Positions 54,691 through 62,911 of a stretch of DNA of 64,000 nt are shown here, piece after piece (the stretch's first letter is position 1; every line of letters starts with the position of its first letter). The position numbers and the translations under genes are program-made. The DNA is from Lelliottia nimipressuralis (GTDB taxonomy: Bacteria > Pseudomonadota > Gammaproteobacteria > Enterobacterales > Enterobacteriaceae), in the NCBI RefSeq assembly GCF_004402045.1, contig NZ_SOMG01000014.1, positions 62,001-126,000 of the forward strand. The letters run 5' to 3'. The notes below the pieces were generated by a model. The model was given only the letters and a program-made list of their open reading frames with translations. It was not told where the DNA came from and searched no databases.

Positions 54691-57285
54691 ATGGTGAAAA
54701 ATAAATTAGTGTTGCCGGTGATGATGGCGTGCGCATCCGGCCTTTTGCCCGCGTCTGCGCATGCTGCCTCCAGCTCCGTGGTTATCGCTAATTACCGTTT
54801 TCCCGACTCGCTCTATGCCCTGCTGGAGCAGGGGATCAAAATCCCGGTTTATTTGGTCAATACCCGCCCGAATGCAACGCAAAAGGCGGGCAGCGCAAAT
54901 GATGTTAGCGAATATGTCCGTATTGGCGACGTGACGATCTACGCGAAAGATCGGCAACTCGGGCTGCGCGATGTTCAGGTCCAGGAGTCAGACAACGGTA
55001 TTCGTCTGTCGAAAGCGATGCGGACGTTGCTGCAAAGCATCAACGGCAAGCAGTTTGACGACCACATGCGTATTCCGGTGAACGCCGGGTCGGCGTTCGA
55101 ACTGGATCAGAAAAAGATGCGCCTGTTGCTGAACCTCTCTCAACGTGATTACGGGGTGAATATTCGCCCGCGTGAAGTGGATATTGATGCCCCTGAATCA
55201 GACGACCTGAGCGGCACGCTCTCCTATAACCTCGGCGCGTATCATACCGAGACCGGCTACGGCGATAGCTGGTCTTCCGGCTATCTCAACGCCAAAAGCT
55301 GGATCTCGATGGGGGTCGATCACCTGCTGGTCGATGGCTCAGGCTATGTTAACGAGAACAGCAGCGACACCCAGATGAACGCGGTGATGTGGGAACGCGA
55401 CTATCAGGGCATGCGCTACGCCGCCGGGATGCTGAACGGCTGGGCGATGCAGTCTCTGGCCAGCGTCAGCGGTATCTCAGGCGGGGAAGTGTACGGCGTG
55501 TCGGTGGGCAACCAGGCTAACTCGCGCAAGCGGGACAATACCCTCTCCCTGACGCCAGTGGTGGTCTATTTCCCGACCGCCGGGGAAGCGCGCATTCGTC
55601 GTGACGGCCAGCTTATCGGCATTCAGCGCTTTGACGTGGGCAACCACGAAATCGATACCAGCGCGCTGCCCTACGGTATCTACAGCGTGGAAGTCGAGGT
55701 GGTCAGCGGTAGCCGCACCGTGTCGCGCAGCATGTACACGGTGAACAAACCTTTCAGCAATAACGTGTCGGAGGCGCTGCGCTGGCAGACGTGGGGCGGT
55801 ATTTATAGCCGCGACAAATCCGTCGTCAATTATAAAAAGTACGCCAAACGGAAAAACGAGCAGGACAACAGCTACTACTACGATTACGACACTAAACACA
55901 AAGACACCATGTCGCTGGTCGGCACCTCCTTCAGCAAGCGCAGCGGGATGGTCGACTGGAACGCGTCCGGCTATATGATGCGCGAGCACGTGGTCAGCGA
56001 ACTGTGGGCCTCCCTGAACCTGACCGGGTATTTCTCGGTAAATACCCAGACGATGGCCGCCTCTGACGGCACGTACCGCGCCAACTACGGGGCTAACGTC
56101 AGCCTGCCGTGGAATATCGGTTCGGTCTGGTACTCGCATGAGCAGCTCTCCAGCGGCAAATTCCTCGATATCTATGAAAACAAAGGCAACACGTGGGGCG
56201 CGTCGTTCAGCCTGCCGTCGTTCGGTCTGCCGTCTGCCGGGAACCTGAGCCTGATGCGGCAGGAAGACGACGTATACCGCTACAAACGCTATCAGATTGA
56301 CTACTCCCAGGGGCTGTACGCCGGTCGTTACGGCACGGCGCGCCTGCGGGTGGGAATGTCGCGCAATAAATACGAGGGTTATTACGAAGAGAAAGACCGC
56401 TACGTGATGCTCGACTTCGCCATCCCGCTGGGTAACACCGTCTCCGTGGGCGTTTCCCATAACCGCGATACCGGCACGGCGCTCAACGTCAGCGCCAGCC
56501 GCCAGTTCGAAGGGGATTACCTGAAGTCGGTCACCGCCAACGTCTCGCGGGCCTTCAGCAGCAACCAGGATCGCACCGTGAGCGGCGGGGGCAGCGTGAG
56601 CTTCGACACGCCGTGGAACAGCAACATTCTTAGCGTGCAGAGCGGCACCAGCAAAGGCTGGAACTCCACGCTGACCAGTGACGGCAGCGTCGGCTGGTCG
56701 AAAGAGGCGATTGCGGCGGGTAAAGGTACCGACAGCGCGGGGGTGATTGTCAGTACCGGGCTGAAATCCGACGAGTCGCTCACGCTGAAGCTCAACGGTC
56801 GTACGGAGCGGATTAAGGGCGATAAAACCTGGCTGTCGTTGCCGGCCTATCAGGCCTATGACCTTGAGGTGATGAACAGTGAAACCGGCACCGAAAGCTA
56901 TGACATTGGCGCGAATGCCCGTCGTCATATCACGGTCTACCCGGGGAACACGGTGGTGATGAAGCCGCAGGTGAAAAAAATCGTCACCCTGTTTGGTCGC
57001 CTTGTTGATGCCAACGGTAATCCGGTGAGCGCCACGCAAATCAAAAACCACGTTGGGCTGACCCGCACCGAAAACGACGGTCGCTTCGTGATTGACGTGG
57101 ACAAGAACAATCCGGTTCTCAGCATTGCCACACCGGACAACAGCGTCTGCGAGGTGCGTCTGGATATCGAGTCCAACCGCGGCGCGCTGTGGCTTGGAGA
57201 CATCTCCTGCGATAAGGGCGATTTCGTCTGGCAGGAAGCAAAAGGAACACGGGAACGTGACGATGAAAAAAATATTCGCTCTTAA
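54691..57285 (+). CDS. ecpC: ECP outer-membrane usher EcpC
   Basis: The 864-residue usher of the alpha family (CfaC/EcpC) has a signal peptide (cleavage near AHA, residue 25), an N-terminal domain, a large beta barrel and a C-terminal carboxypeptidase-like beta domain (VTLFGRLVDANGNPVSATQI in parts). It exports and assembles EcpA. It is preceded by AAGGATGC and overlaps the ecpD gene by 23 bp. Confidence 0.92.
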   Translation: MVKNKLVLPVMMACASGLLPASAHAASSSVVIANYRFPDSLYALLEQGIKIPVYLVNTRPNATQKAGSANDVSEYVRIGDVTIYAKDRQLGLRDVQVQESDNGIRLSKAMRTLLQSINGKQFDDHMRIPVNAGSAFELDQKKMRLLLNLSQRDYGVNIRPREVDIDAPESDDLSGTLSYNLGAYHTETGYGDSWSSGYLNAKSWISMGVDHLLVDGSGYVNENSSDTQMNAVMWERDYQGMRYAAGMLNGWAMQSLASVSGISGGEVYGVSVGNQANSRKRDNTLSLTPVVVYFPTAGEARIRRDGQLIGIQRFDVGNHEIDTSALPYGIYSVEVEVVSGSRTVSRSMYTVNKPFSNNVSEALRWQTWGGIYSRDKSVVNYKKYAKRKNEQDNSYYYDYDTKHKDTMSLVGTSFSKRSGMVDWNASGYMMREHVVSELWASLNLTGYFSVNTQTMAASDGTYRANYGANVSLPWNIGSVWYSHEQLSSGKFLDIYENKGNTWGASFSLPSFGLPSAGNLSLMRQEDDVYRYKRYQIDYSQGLYAGRYGTARLRVGMSRNKYEGYYEEKDRYVMLDFAIPLGNTVSVGVSHNRDTGTALNVSASRQFEGDYLKSVTANVSRAFSSNQDRTVSGGGSVSFDTPWNSNILSVQSGTSKGWNSTLTSDGSVGWSKEAIAAGKGTDSAGVIVSTGLKSDESLTLKLNGRTERIKGDKTWLSLPAYQAYDLEVMNSETGTESYDIGANARRHITVYPGNTVVMKPQVKKIVTLFGRLVDANGNPVSATQIKNHVGLTRTENDGRFVIDVDKNNPVLSIATPDNSVCEVRLDIESNRGALWLGDISCDKGDFVWQEAKGTRERDDEKNIRS

Positions 57286-58861
57286 TCTGCTGCTGATAAG
57301 CGCGGCGGCGCAGGCGCAGCAGATGCCCTATTTCGCCATCAACAACCCGGATAACAACGGGACGGGCAACACGGCTGCGCTGTTCAGCCTGAACAGCACC
57401 TCGACCGCGTTTTTACATGGCTCGCGGGAGTGGCCAACCCTGAGCGCCAAAACCAACAACGGGATTGCCACGTATATTCCGGATAACAGCTATAACGGCC
57501 CTGCGGGCAGCGCGCTGACCATCAACTTCAGCGTCACCGGCTCCAGCGCCTCGCCGTTCTTTAAGGGCACCGCGTGCTCTTCAAGCTGCGGCACCACGGG
57601 CTATACCGCAACGACCAGCTATACCGACACCTCAATGGTGGTGAAGCCCCCGGTCGTTGAGCCGGGCAGCTCTTATGGCCGCTGGGTGCTGGGGGATCCG
57701 TTCTTTAACTATCTGCTCAATGCGGCCCCCGGCAACGAGGTGACCATTACCTCCACGCCGCAGACCTCCTCTATCAATAAGGTGACCACCACCAACACGC
57801 TGCACAAGGTGGGGACGTTGACCATGACCAACTCGCGGGCGCTGGATCTGGGGATAGACCCGATCAGCGGCGAGGTCACGATTGTGGATGGAACAACCGG
57901 GGCGACCTGTACCAAATACACCCGTAATACGGTGTCGGGCGTGCTCTGCTCGCTGCTGGAATATACTTTCGTCGGAGAAGATATCACCGGCTATAGCCCG
58001 GGCCTGGCGCTGACGTCATCCCGCGTTAACGGCGTGCTGCAGTCGCACATGAGCGGCGGAACGGGTCTGTCGGCGGAAATCACCTTTGATGAGAGTAACT
58101 GGTACAGCATCTCGGGCGGCATTATGAGCGATACCCGCGTGCTGGCGAATACCTTCCTCGCTGCGCCGCAAAAAAACGGCGGCAAGGCCTACCTTAAAAT
58201 CTTTTTACCGAAGGCGCTGATTTTGAGCGTGGCGCAGGCGGGAGATGGCAGCAACATTGGCAATATTGTCAGCCTGTGCCTGACGCCGGGCAACAGTTCG
58301 CTGGCGGCGGATTTCTGCTTCCAGCCGGGTGGGGGACTGGTCATTAACCCTATCCAGCCAGGACTTGCGATTGTGCCGGATAGCCCGGACTACACGCTCG
58401 ACCCTAACGGCCTTGGCGGCTCCGGAAAAGGGACAATTGGCGAGGCGCCGATTGAGATCCCCTACACCATTACCTACAGCGGCGCGCAGAAAGACGCGGC
58501 GATCGCGGTAACGGTGAAGGTCACCGGGCCGACGCAGAGCCTGAACGGCGTGGACTACTGCGCCTTTAGCGGCAACGGCTTCACCGTGCCGATACCCGGC
58601 AATGTGCTGGTGGGCAAAAGCCACACGCTGAAGGCGCATAACTGCAAAGGCGACGTGCTGTCCATTCCTGCCCCCGCCAGCCATGCGGAAGAGTGGGACA
58701 AAATAAGCTCAGGGGTGACGGACATGTGGCTGTGGAAAACGCCGCTGGTATTGCAGTTTGTGATGAATAACCCGGTCTCGAAAACCACCTATGACGGTAA
58801 TAGCTGGTTTGGTGAAGTCACGGCGCAGGGGCGAATTGACGTCAGCGCTTCCTGGAATTAA
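57263..58861 (+). CDS. ecpD: ECP polymerised tip adhesin EcpD
   Basis: The 532-residue secreted protein has a signal peptide (MKKIFALNLLLISAAAQA, cleavage near residue 18) and two beta-rich halves joined by a linker near residue 350, like EcpD, which sits at the pilus tip and binds host cells. Cysteine pairs occur at CSSSCG and later. ATG 57263 overlaps the usher gene by 23 bp; a longer frame upstream lies within the usher. Length is close to that of E. coli EcpD (about 547). Confidence 0.88.
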   Translation: MKKIFALNLLLISAAAQAQQMPYFAINNPDNNGTGNTAALFSLNSTSTAFLHGSREWPTLSAKTNNGIATYIPDNSYNGPAGSALTINFSVTGSSASPFFKGTACSSSCGTTGYTATTSYTDTSMVVKPPVVEPGSSYGRWVLGDPFFNYLLNAAPGNEVTITSTPQTSSINKVTTTNTLHKVGTLTMTNSRALDLGIDPISGEVTIVDGTTGATCTKYTRNTVSGVLCSLLEYTFVGEDITGYSPGLALTSSRVNGVLQSHMSGGTGLSAEITFDESNWYSISGGIMSDTRVLANTFLAAPQKNGGKAYLKIFLPKALILSVAQAGDGSNIGNIVSLCLTPGNSSLAADFCFQPGGGLVINPIQPGLAIVPDSPDYTLDPNGLGGSGKGTIGEAPIEIPYTITYSGAQKDAAIAVTVKVTGPTQSLNGVDYCAFSGNGFTVPIPGNVLVGKSHTLKAHNCKGDVLSIPAPASHAEEWDKISSGVTDMWLWKTPLVLQFVMNNPVSKTTYDGNSWFGEVTAQGRIDVSASWN

Positions 58862-59521
58862 ATGATGATGACTGGAAAATTCCTGGCTATTTTTGCAATA
58901 AATTACTTCATTTCTGCAAGCGCAAATGCTTTAATTATTGAAAGCCTAAATATTGATTTTCTACCCGAAAAAGAAGTTGTTTTTCAGCCAATAAAAAACG
59001 ATACCAGCGTCCGACAGAATTATACTGTTTCGCTTATTCAGGTCGATGTTCCTAAAGAGCACGGGAAAGAGACTGAAATAAAAGATGGCGAGGTGATGTT
59101 CTCGCCGAAACAGTTAACCCTGGAGAGCGGCGGGCAGGCCGGTTTTAAGTTTTATTACACCGGCCCGCACGATAGCAAGGAGCGCTATTATCGCGTTAAA
59201 TTCACCGAGACGCCGCTCCAGGCGCGGGTTGTGATGAGCAAAGGCCAACGCATTCAGTCGGATGTGGTGGTTTCGCTTGAGGCTATTTTAATTGTCCGGC
59301 CATGGACAAGACATTTTGATTATGCGTTTAGCAACGGGGTGGTGAGTAATACCGGGAATACCTGGTTTAAATATGTTTCCTCGCAAGGATGTAGCTCACA
59401 ATATAATGATTCAAAATATCTTCCGCCGGGTCAACGGCTGGAAATAGATAATTACGCGCAGCCCGCAAGGCGGATGATTATTTACGGAAATAAAATCATT
59501 CCGCTTTCAAGCTGCCCGTAA
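58862..59521 (+). CDS. ecpE: ECP pilus second chaperone EcpE
   Basis: This 219-residue protein has a signal peptide (cleavage near ANA, about residue 23) and an alpha-type chaperone fold related to EcpB (GFKFYYTGPHDSKERYYRVKF in parts). It probably chaperones EcpD. Three ATGs (58862, 58865, 58868) directly follow the ecpD stop codon, so translation is likely coupled and the true start is uncertain. Codons are A+T richer at both ends than in ecpC and ecpD. Confidence 0.85.
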   Translation: MMMTGKFLAIFAINYFISASANALIIESLNIDFLPEKEVVFQPIKNDTSVRQNYTVSLIQVDVPKEHGKETEIKDGEVMFSPKQLTLESGGQAGFKFYYTGPHDSKERYYRVKFTETPLQARVVMSKGQRIQSDVVVSLEAILIVRPWTRHFDYAFSNGVVSNTGNTWFKYVSSQGCSSQYNDSKYLPPGQRLEIDNYAQPARRMIIYGNKIIPLSSCP

Positions 59522-59593
59522 CAACCGCTTTCCTTCATAAAAGGAAATTAACCTTTGGCGCAAGCTGAAGATTTACAACTACAGGAGAATAAA

Positions 59594-59788
59594 ATGAAAG
59601 CGATTTCATTCGTAGAAGCGAAAGACATTATCGGTGGGGCATTAAACCCATTCGCTGGCCTCGTTAAGGGCGCACAGCTGGGTTACGACACCGGTGCAGG
59701 CATCATGGGTATGGTAGGTGGTGTGGCTGGTGGAATTCTGGGTGGCGTAATGGGCTTCCTGGGTGCGCTGGTTGGCAGCTACAACTAA
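59594..59788 (+). CDS. Microcin-like peptide precursor 1 (double-glycine leader)
   Basis: The 64-residue peptide starts with a leader MKAISFVEAKDIIGG ending in Gly-Gly, the cut site of C39 peptidases, and a 49-residue mature part that is hydrophobic and very rich in glycine with GxxxG spacing (GMVGGVAGGILGGVMGFLG). This matches class II bacteriocin/microcin peptides that insert in membranes. ATG 59594 follows CAGGAG with six-base spacing; a frame opening at 59555 is rejected. It is 72 bp after ecpE and 23 bp before its paralogue. Confidence 0.85.
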   Translation: MKAISFVEAKDIIGGALNPFAGLVKGAQLGYDTGAGIMGMVGGVAGGILGGVMGFLGALVGSYN

Positions 59789-59811
59789 TTCAGATTAACA
59801 GGAAGACAATC

Positions 59812-59997
59812 ATGCAAGTTATCGATTTCAAAAAAGCACAGGCCATCATCGGTGGTTGGGATCCGTTCGCTGCTGCCATTCAGGGCGCGAGCGCAGGTTA
59901 TAACGCAGGCAGCCAGATGTTAGGCGCGCTGGGCGGCACCGTCGGTGGTGTGTTTGGCTTGCTGGGCGGCTTCATCGGCGGCTTCTTCAGCGCATAA
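59812..59997 (+). CDS. Microcin-like peptide precursor 2 (double-glycine leader)
   Basis: The 61-residue peptide has a 15-residue leader MQVIDFKKAQAIIGG and a 46-residue Gly-rich mature part (GALGGTVGGVFGLLGGFIGG). It is clearly related to the preceding peptide (NPFAG/DPFAA at the mature start, GYDTG/GYNAG in the middle), suggesting a duplicated pair that could act as a two-peptide bacteriocin. AGGA lies before its ATG. A terminator follows, before the exporter gene. Confidence 0.85.
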   Translation: MQVIDFKKAQAIIGGWDPFAAAIQGASAGYNAGSQMLGALGGTVGGVFGLLGGFIGGFFSA

Positions 59998-60016
59998 GTT
60001 GTTGACCTATGCACCT

Positions 60017-60043
60017 ATGGCCCGCTTGCCGGGCCATTTTTTT
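60017..60043 (+). terminator. Terminator between peptide genes and exporter
   Basis: ATGGCCCG pairs with CGGGCCAT across a five-base loop, followed by seven T residues. Partial read-through would give many peptide copies and few exporter copies. Confidence 0.88.
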
Positions 60044-60062
60044 ATTTCAGCCACGGATAATT

Positions 60063-62159
60063 ATGTTTTCGCTTTTTCAGTATAAAAAAAAGGGTAAGAC
60101 ACCCGTTATTCGCCAGCATGAATTTACCGAATGCGGACTGGCTTGTCTGGCGATGGTGCTGGGGCACTATGAACACCACGTCTCCGTCAGCCAGCTGCGC
60201 AGGGAGCTTTCAGTCTCTGCCGACGCGGGAACCTCAATGGCGGAATTAATGACCCTCGCCAGCGATAAAAATATGACTGGCCGGGTGCTTAAGGGCGAAC
60301 TCACTGAAATTGAAAGTGCCGAACTGCCGCTTATCGCCTTCTGGCGCGGCAACCACTTCGTGGTGATCGTGAAGGTCGACGGCCGCAGCGTGACGGTTCA
60401 CGATCCGGCCAGCGGCGTGCGTCGCTACAGCCTCAAAGAGGCGCAAAAACTCTTTACCGGCTACGTGCTGGAGCTAAAGCCAACGCCGCGCTTCGACAAA
60501 AAAACGCCTGACGAGACGCTCACGCTGGGACGGTTGGCCAATAAATCCCCGAGTTTATTCCAGCGGCAGGTGCTGCTGTTTGTGCTCTCGATTTTTACCC
60601 TCATCACCATGCTGGCCAGCCCCACCTACGTGCAGCTGATCATGGATGAGGCTATCTCGCGCAACGACAACGATCTGGTGATCTTACTCACCGCGATTTT
60701 CGCCATCGTTTTTATTTTTGAAGTCATTGGTAAGTTCCTCAAGCAGATACTTGAGATCCTGATGCGCAACATTGCCTATGACGACCTCAGCCAGTCGGTA
60801 CGCCGCTATATGCTGCGCACCCAAACCGGCTGGTTCCGCAGCCGCCCGCCGGGCATTGTGCTGGCGATTGAAAAATCACTCCATGCCTGCGCGGAGTTCA
60901 TCAGCAATGGCTATGTGCAGATCCTCTTTTCCAGCCTGATTGCCTTCACCAGCCTGCTGTTTATGCTGCTGTATAACGTGAAAATCGCCGTGCTGACGAT
61001 GCTGCTGATGGGGGTTTTCTTCCTGATCCGTTTTTCGCTGATTGGCCCTTACCAGCGTGCGGTGGACGACTCCATCGAGCGCACCGCGAAGTATGAATCG
61101 CTGCTGGTGGAGACGCAGAAGGGGATCATCACCCTGAAGGCCAACAACATGGAGCAGGCCCGGGACGCGGTGATGGACAAATCCCAGCGCGAACACATTG
61201 CCGGCCTGATGCGCAAAGAGCGCCTGCTGGCCCGCTTTGATATCGCCTCGCTGCTGGTAATTAACGCCGAGCAACTGCTGGTGGTCTGCTTCGGCGCCTG
61301 GCTTATCCTGGAAGGGCAGATGAGTATCGGGATGCTCTACGCCTACATAAGCTACAAACGCTATTTCTCCGATGCGATGGTGCAGGTGGCGCAAAAGCTG
61401 CTGGACAAAAATGCGCTGAAAGGGCCGCTGGATCGCGTTGGCGACCTGCTGTTTGCCCCCTCCGAAGCCAGCCAGTTCGGCCGGAAGATTGTTACCTCGC
61501 CCGTCAGTCTGGAGTTTGAGGATGTCTCTTTTGCCTACCCGGGGCGTGGGGCGACGCTTCAGCACATCAACATGACCCTGAAGCAGGGAGAAGAGGCAGT
61601 GATTGTCGGCCAGAGCGGTTCCGGGAAAACCACGCTGCTGCGTCTGATCTCCGGGATGTTGCTCTCCACCTCGGGCAGTTTGCGGATCAACGCGATCCCC
61701 ATTACCGAGTGCGATCTCTCCTCGCTGCGCCAGCATATTCGTATCGTGCACGCGGACGATATTCTCTTTACCGGCTCAATCCTGGATAACCTCTCCTGTT
61801 TTGATAGCGCCCCGGACAAAGAGCGGGTGATTGCCGCCTGCCGTCTGGCGGAGATCGACCACGTTGTGGCGCGTCTGCCGCACGGCTATGAAACGGAGCT
61901 GCTGCCGGGGAACACTTTTTTTTCCGCCGGGGAGATGCAGCGTCTGGTGCTGGCGCGTGCCCTGTACAGCCAGCCGAAGCTGCTGCTGTGCGATGAAGTG
62001 ACGGCGAACCTCGATAAAACCACGGCGCAGAAGGTGTTGGCGAACCTGCGTGGTCTGGGGATTGGCCTGGTGTTTGTCACCCACGCGCCGGAGGTGGTCG
62101 GCTGCCACGGACGGCTCTATACCATGGAAAACGGCACGCTGCGGGAGAATGAGCAATGA
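60063..62159 (+). CDS. Peptidase-C39 ABC exporter (CvaB-like)
   Basis: The 698-residue protein combines an N-terminal C39 protease (about 1-130; Gln18, Cys24 in FTECGLAC, His98 in RGNHFV, Asp114 in VHDPASG), a six-helix ABC membrane domain (about 160-440) and an ATPase with Walker A GQSGSGKTTLL and Walker B LLLCDEVTANLD. The signature motif is degenerate (FSAGEMQR in place of LSGGQ). Such PCAT proteins cut double-glycine leaders and export the peptide through a type I system. ATG 60063 matches the family start. It overlaps the next gene by 4 bp. Confidence 0.92.
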   Translation: MFSLFQYKKKGKTPVIRQHEFTECGLACLAMVLGHYEHHVSVSQLRRELSVSADAGTSMAELMTLASDKNMTGRVLKGELTEIESAELPLIAFWRGNHFVVIVKVDGRSVTVHDPASGVRRYSLKEAQKLFTGYVLELKPTPRFDKKTPDETLTLGRLANKSPSLFQRQVLLFVLSIFTLITMLASPTYVQLIMDEAISRNDNDLVILLTAIFAIVFIFEVIGKFLKQILEILMRNIAYDDLSQSVRRYMLRTQTGWFRSRPPGIVLAIEKSLHACAEFISNGYVQILFSSLIAFTSLLFMLLYNVKIAVLTMLLMGVFFLIRFSLIGPYQRAVDDSIERTAKYESLLVETQKGIITLKANNMEQARDAVMDKSQREHIAGLMRKERLLARFDIASLLVINAEQLLVVCFGAWLILEGQMSIGMLYAYISYKRYFSDAMVQVAQKLLDKNALKGPLDRVGDLLFAPSEASQFGRKIVTSPVSLEFEDVSFAYPGRGATLQHINMTLKQGEEAVIVGQSGSGKTTLLRLISGMLLSTSGSLRINAIPITECDLSSLRQHIRIVHADDILFTGSILDNLSCFDSAPDKERVIAACRLAEIDHVVARLPHGYETELLPGNTFFSAGEMQRLVLARALYSQPKLLLCDEVTANLDKTTAQKVLANLRGLGIGLVFVTHAPEVVGCHGRLYTMENGTLRENEQ

Positions 62160-62905
62160 TGTTTCTGCCCCGTCTCTATGCCCGACTTTGCGCCCGACAG
62201 GCCGGACGCACGCTGCTGGCAGGCCGGATCACGCAAAACTACAGCCAGTTTATGCGCTGCCCGGAGGCCGACGTCCCGGCCGATTTCCTGCGCCAGAACG
62301 CCCGGGAGATGAGTGGTTTTAACTTCGTGGAGCAGATCTTCCCGCCCGCGCTGTGGCAGCGCAACGTGCGCTTCGATCTGCACGCCCGCGTGGCGGAATT
62401 CACCCGCGAGCAGGATTTCTATTCCCGGCCTCGCACCCTGCTGCTGGGCATGCGCTGGGCAGGTTTTGGCCTGATCGCGGATGCGCTGCTTGCCACCGCG
62501 CCAGAAGACGTGCGCTTTCAGTTTGTCACCCGCCATCCTGCGCTGCACAAGCTCATGGCCGCTCACGAAGGGCGACGTGCAGGGGCGTTTTTCGCTCCAC
62601 AACGGCTGGTGACCGTGCTGCTGATGGATGAACGCCTCCCGGATGCGCCTCTGTTCATGACCCACGCGGGCGACCAGAAAGCGTGGCTAACGGATGTGTC
62701 GACGCGATTTTTAACGCGCTACGGATACGCGATTCGCACGCTGCTGCCTACCTGTTCGCTGCACTCGGCGGAATTTGGGTTAGAGAGCCAGACGTATGCG
62801 CCAGCGGACTACCGCCAGGCTGCCACCGCCACGCTGAATGCGCTGCGTAAAACCCCCACGCTCTGGAGTGCATGGGACGATCTTTCAGTGATTTATCATG
62901 GATGA
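62156..62905 (+). CDS. Unknown protein within the peptide secretion operon
   Basis: I do not recognise this 249-residue protein. It has an Arg-rich N-terminus, no signal peptide or obvious membrane helix, and a mixed alpha/beta pattern throughout with many aromatic residues near the end (TPTLWSAWDDLSVIYH). It overlaps the exporter gene by 4 bp and ends 6 bp before the HlyD-type gene, so it is almost surely part of the same secretion unit. It might be a peptide-modifying, regulatory or immunity factor; nothing in the sequence decides. Confidence 0.8.
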   Translation: MMFLPRLYARLCARQAGRTLLAGRITQNYSQFMRCPEADVPADFLRQNAREMSGFNFVEQIFPPALWQRNVRFDLHARVAEFTREQDFYSRPRTLLLGMRWAGFGLIADALLATAPEDVRFQFVTRHPALHKLMAAHEGRRAGAFFAPQRLVTVLLMDERLPDAPLFMTHAGDQKAWLTDVSTRFLTRYGYAIRTLLPTCSLHSAEFGLESQTYAPADYRQAATATLNALRKTPTLWSAWDDLSVIYHG

Positions 62906-62911
62906 CATGTC

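Noticed and set aside
55477..57051. Long minus-strand open frame of 524 codons opposite the ecpC usher gene
   Set aside because: It lies fully inside the coding sequence of a recognised usher, has a composition typical of a reverse-strand shadow (His, Arg, Val rich), and no known domain or ribosome-binding site.
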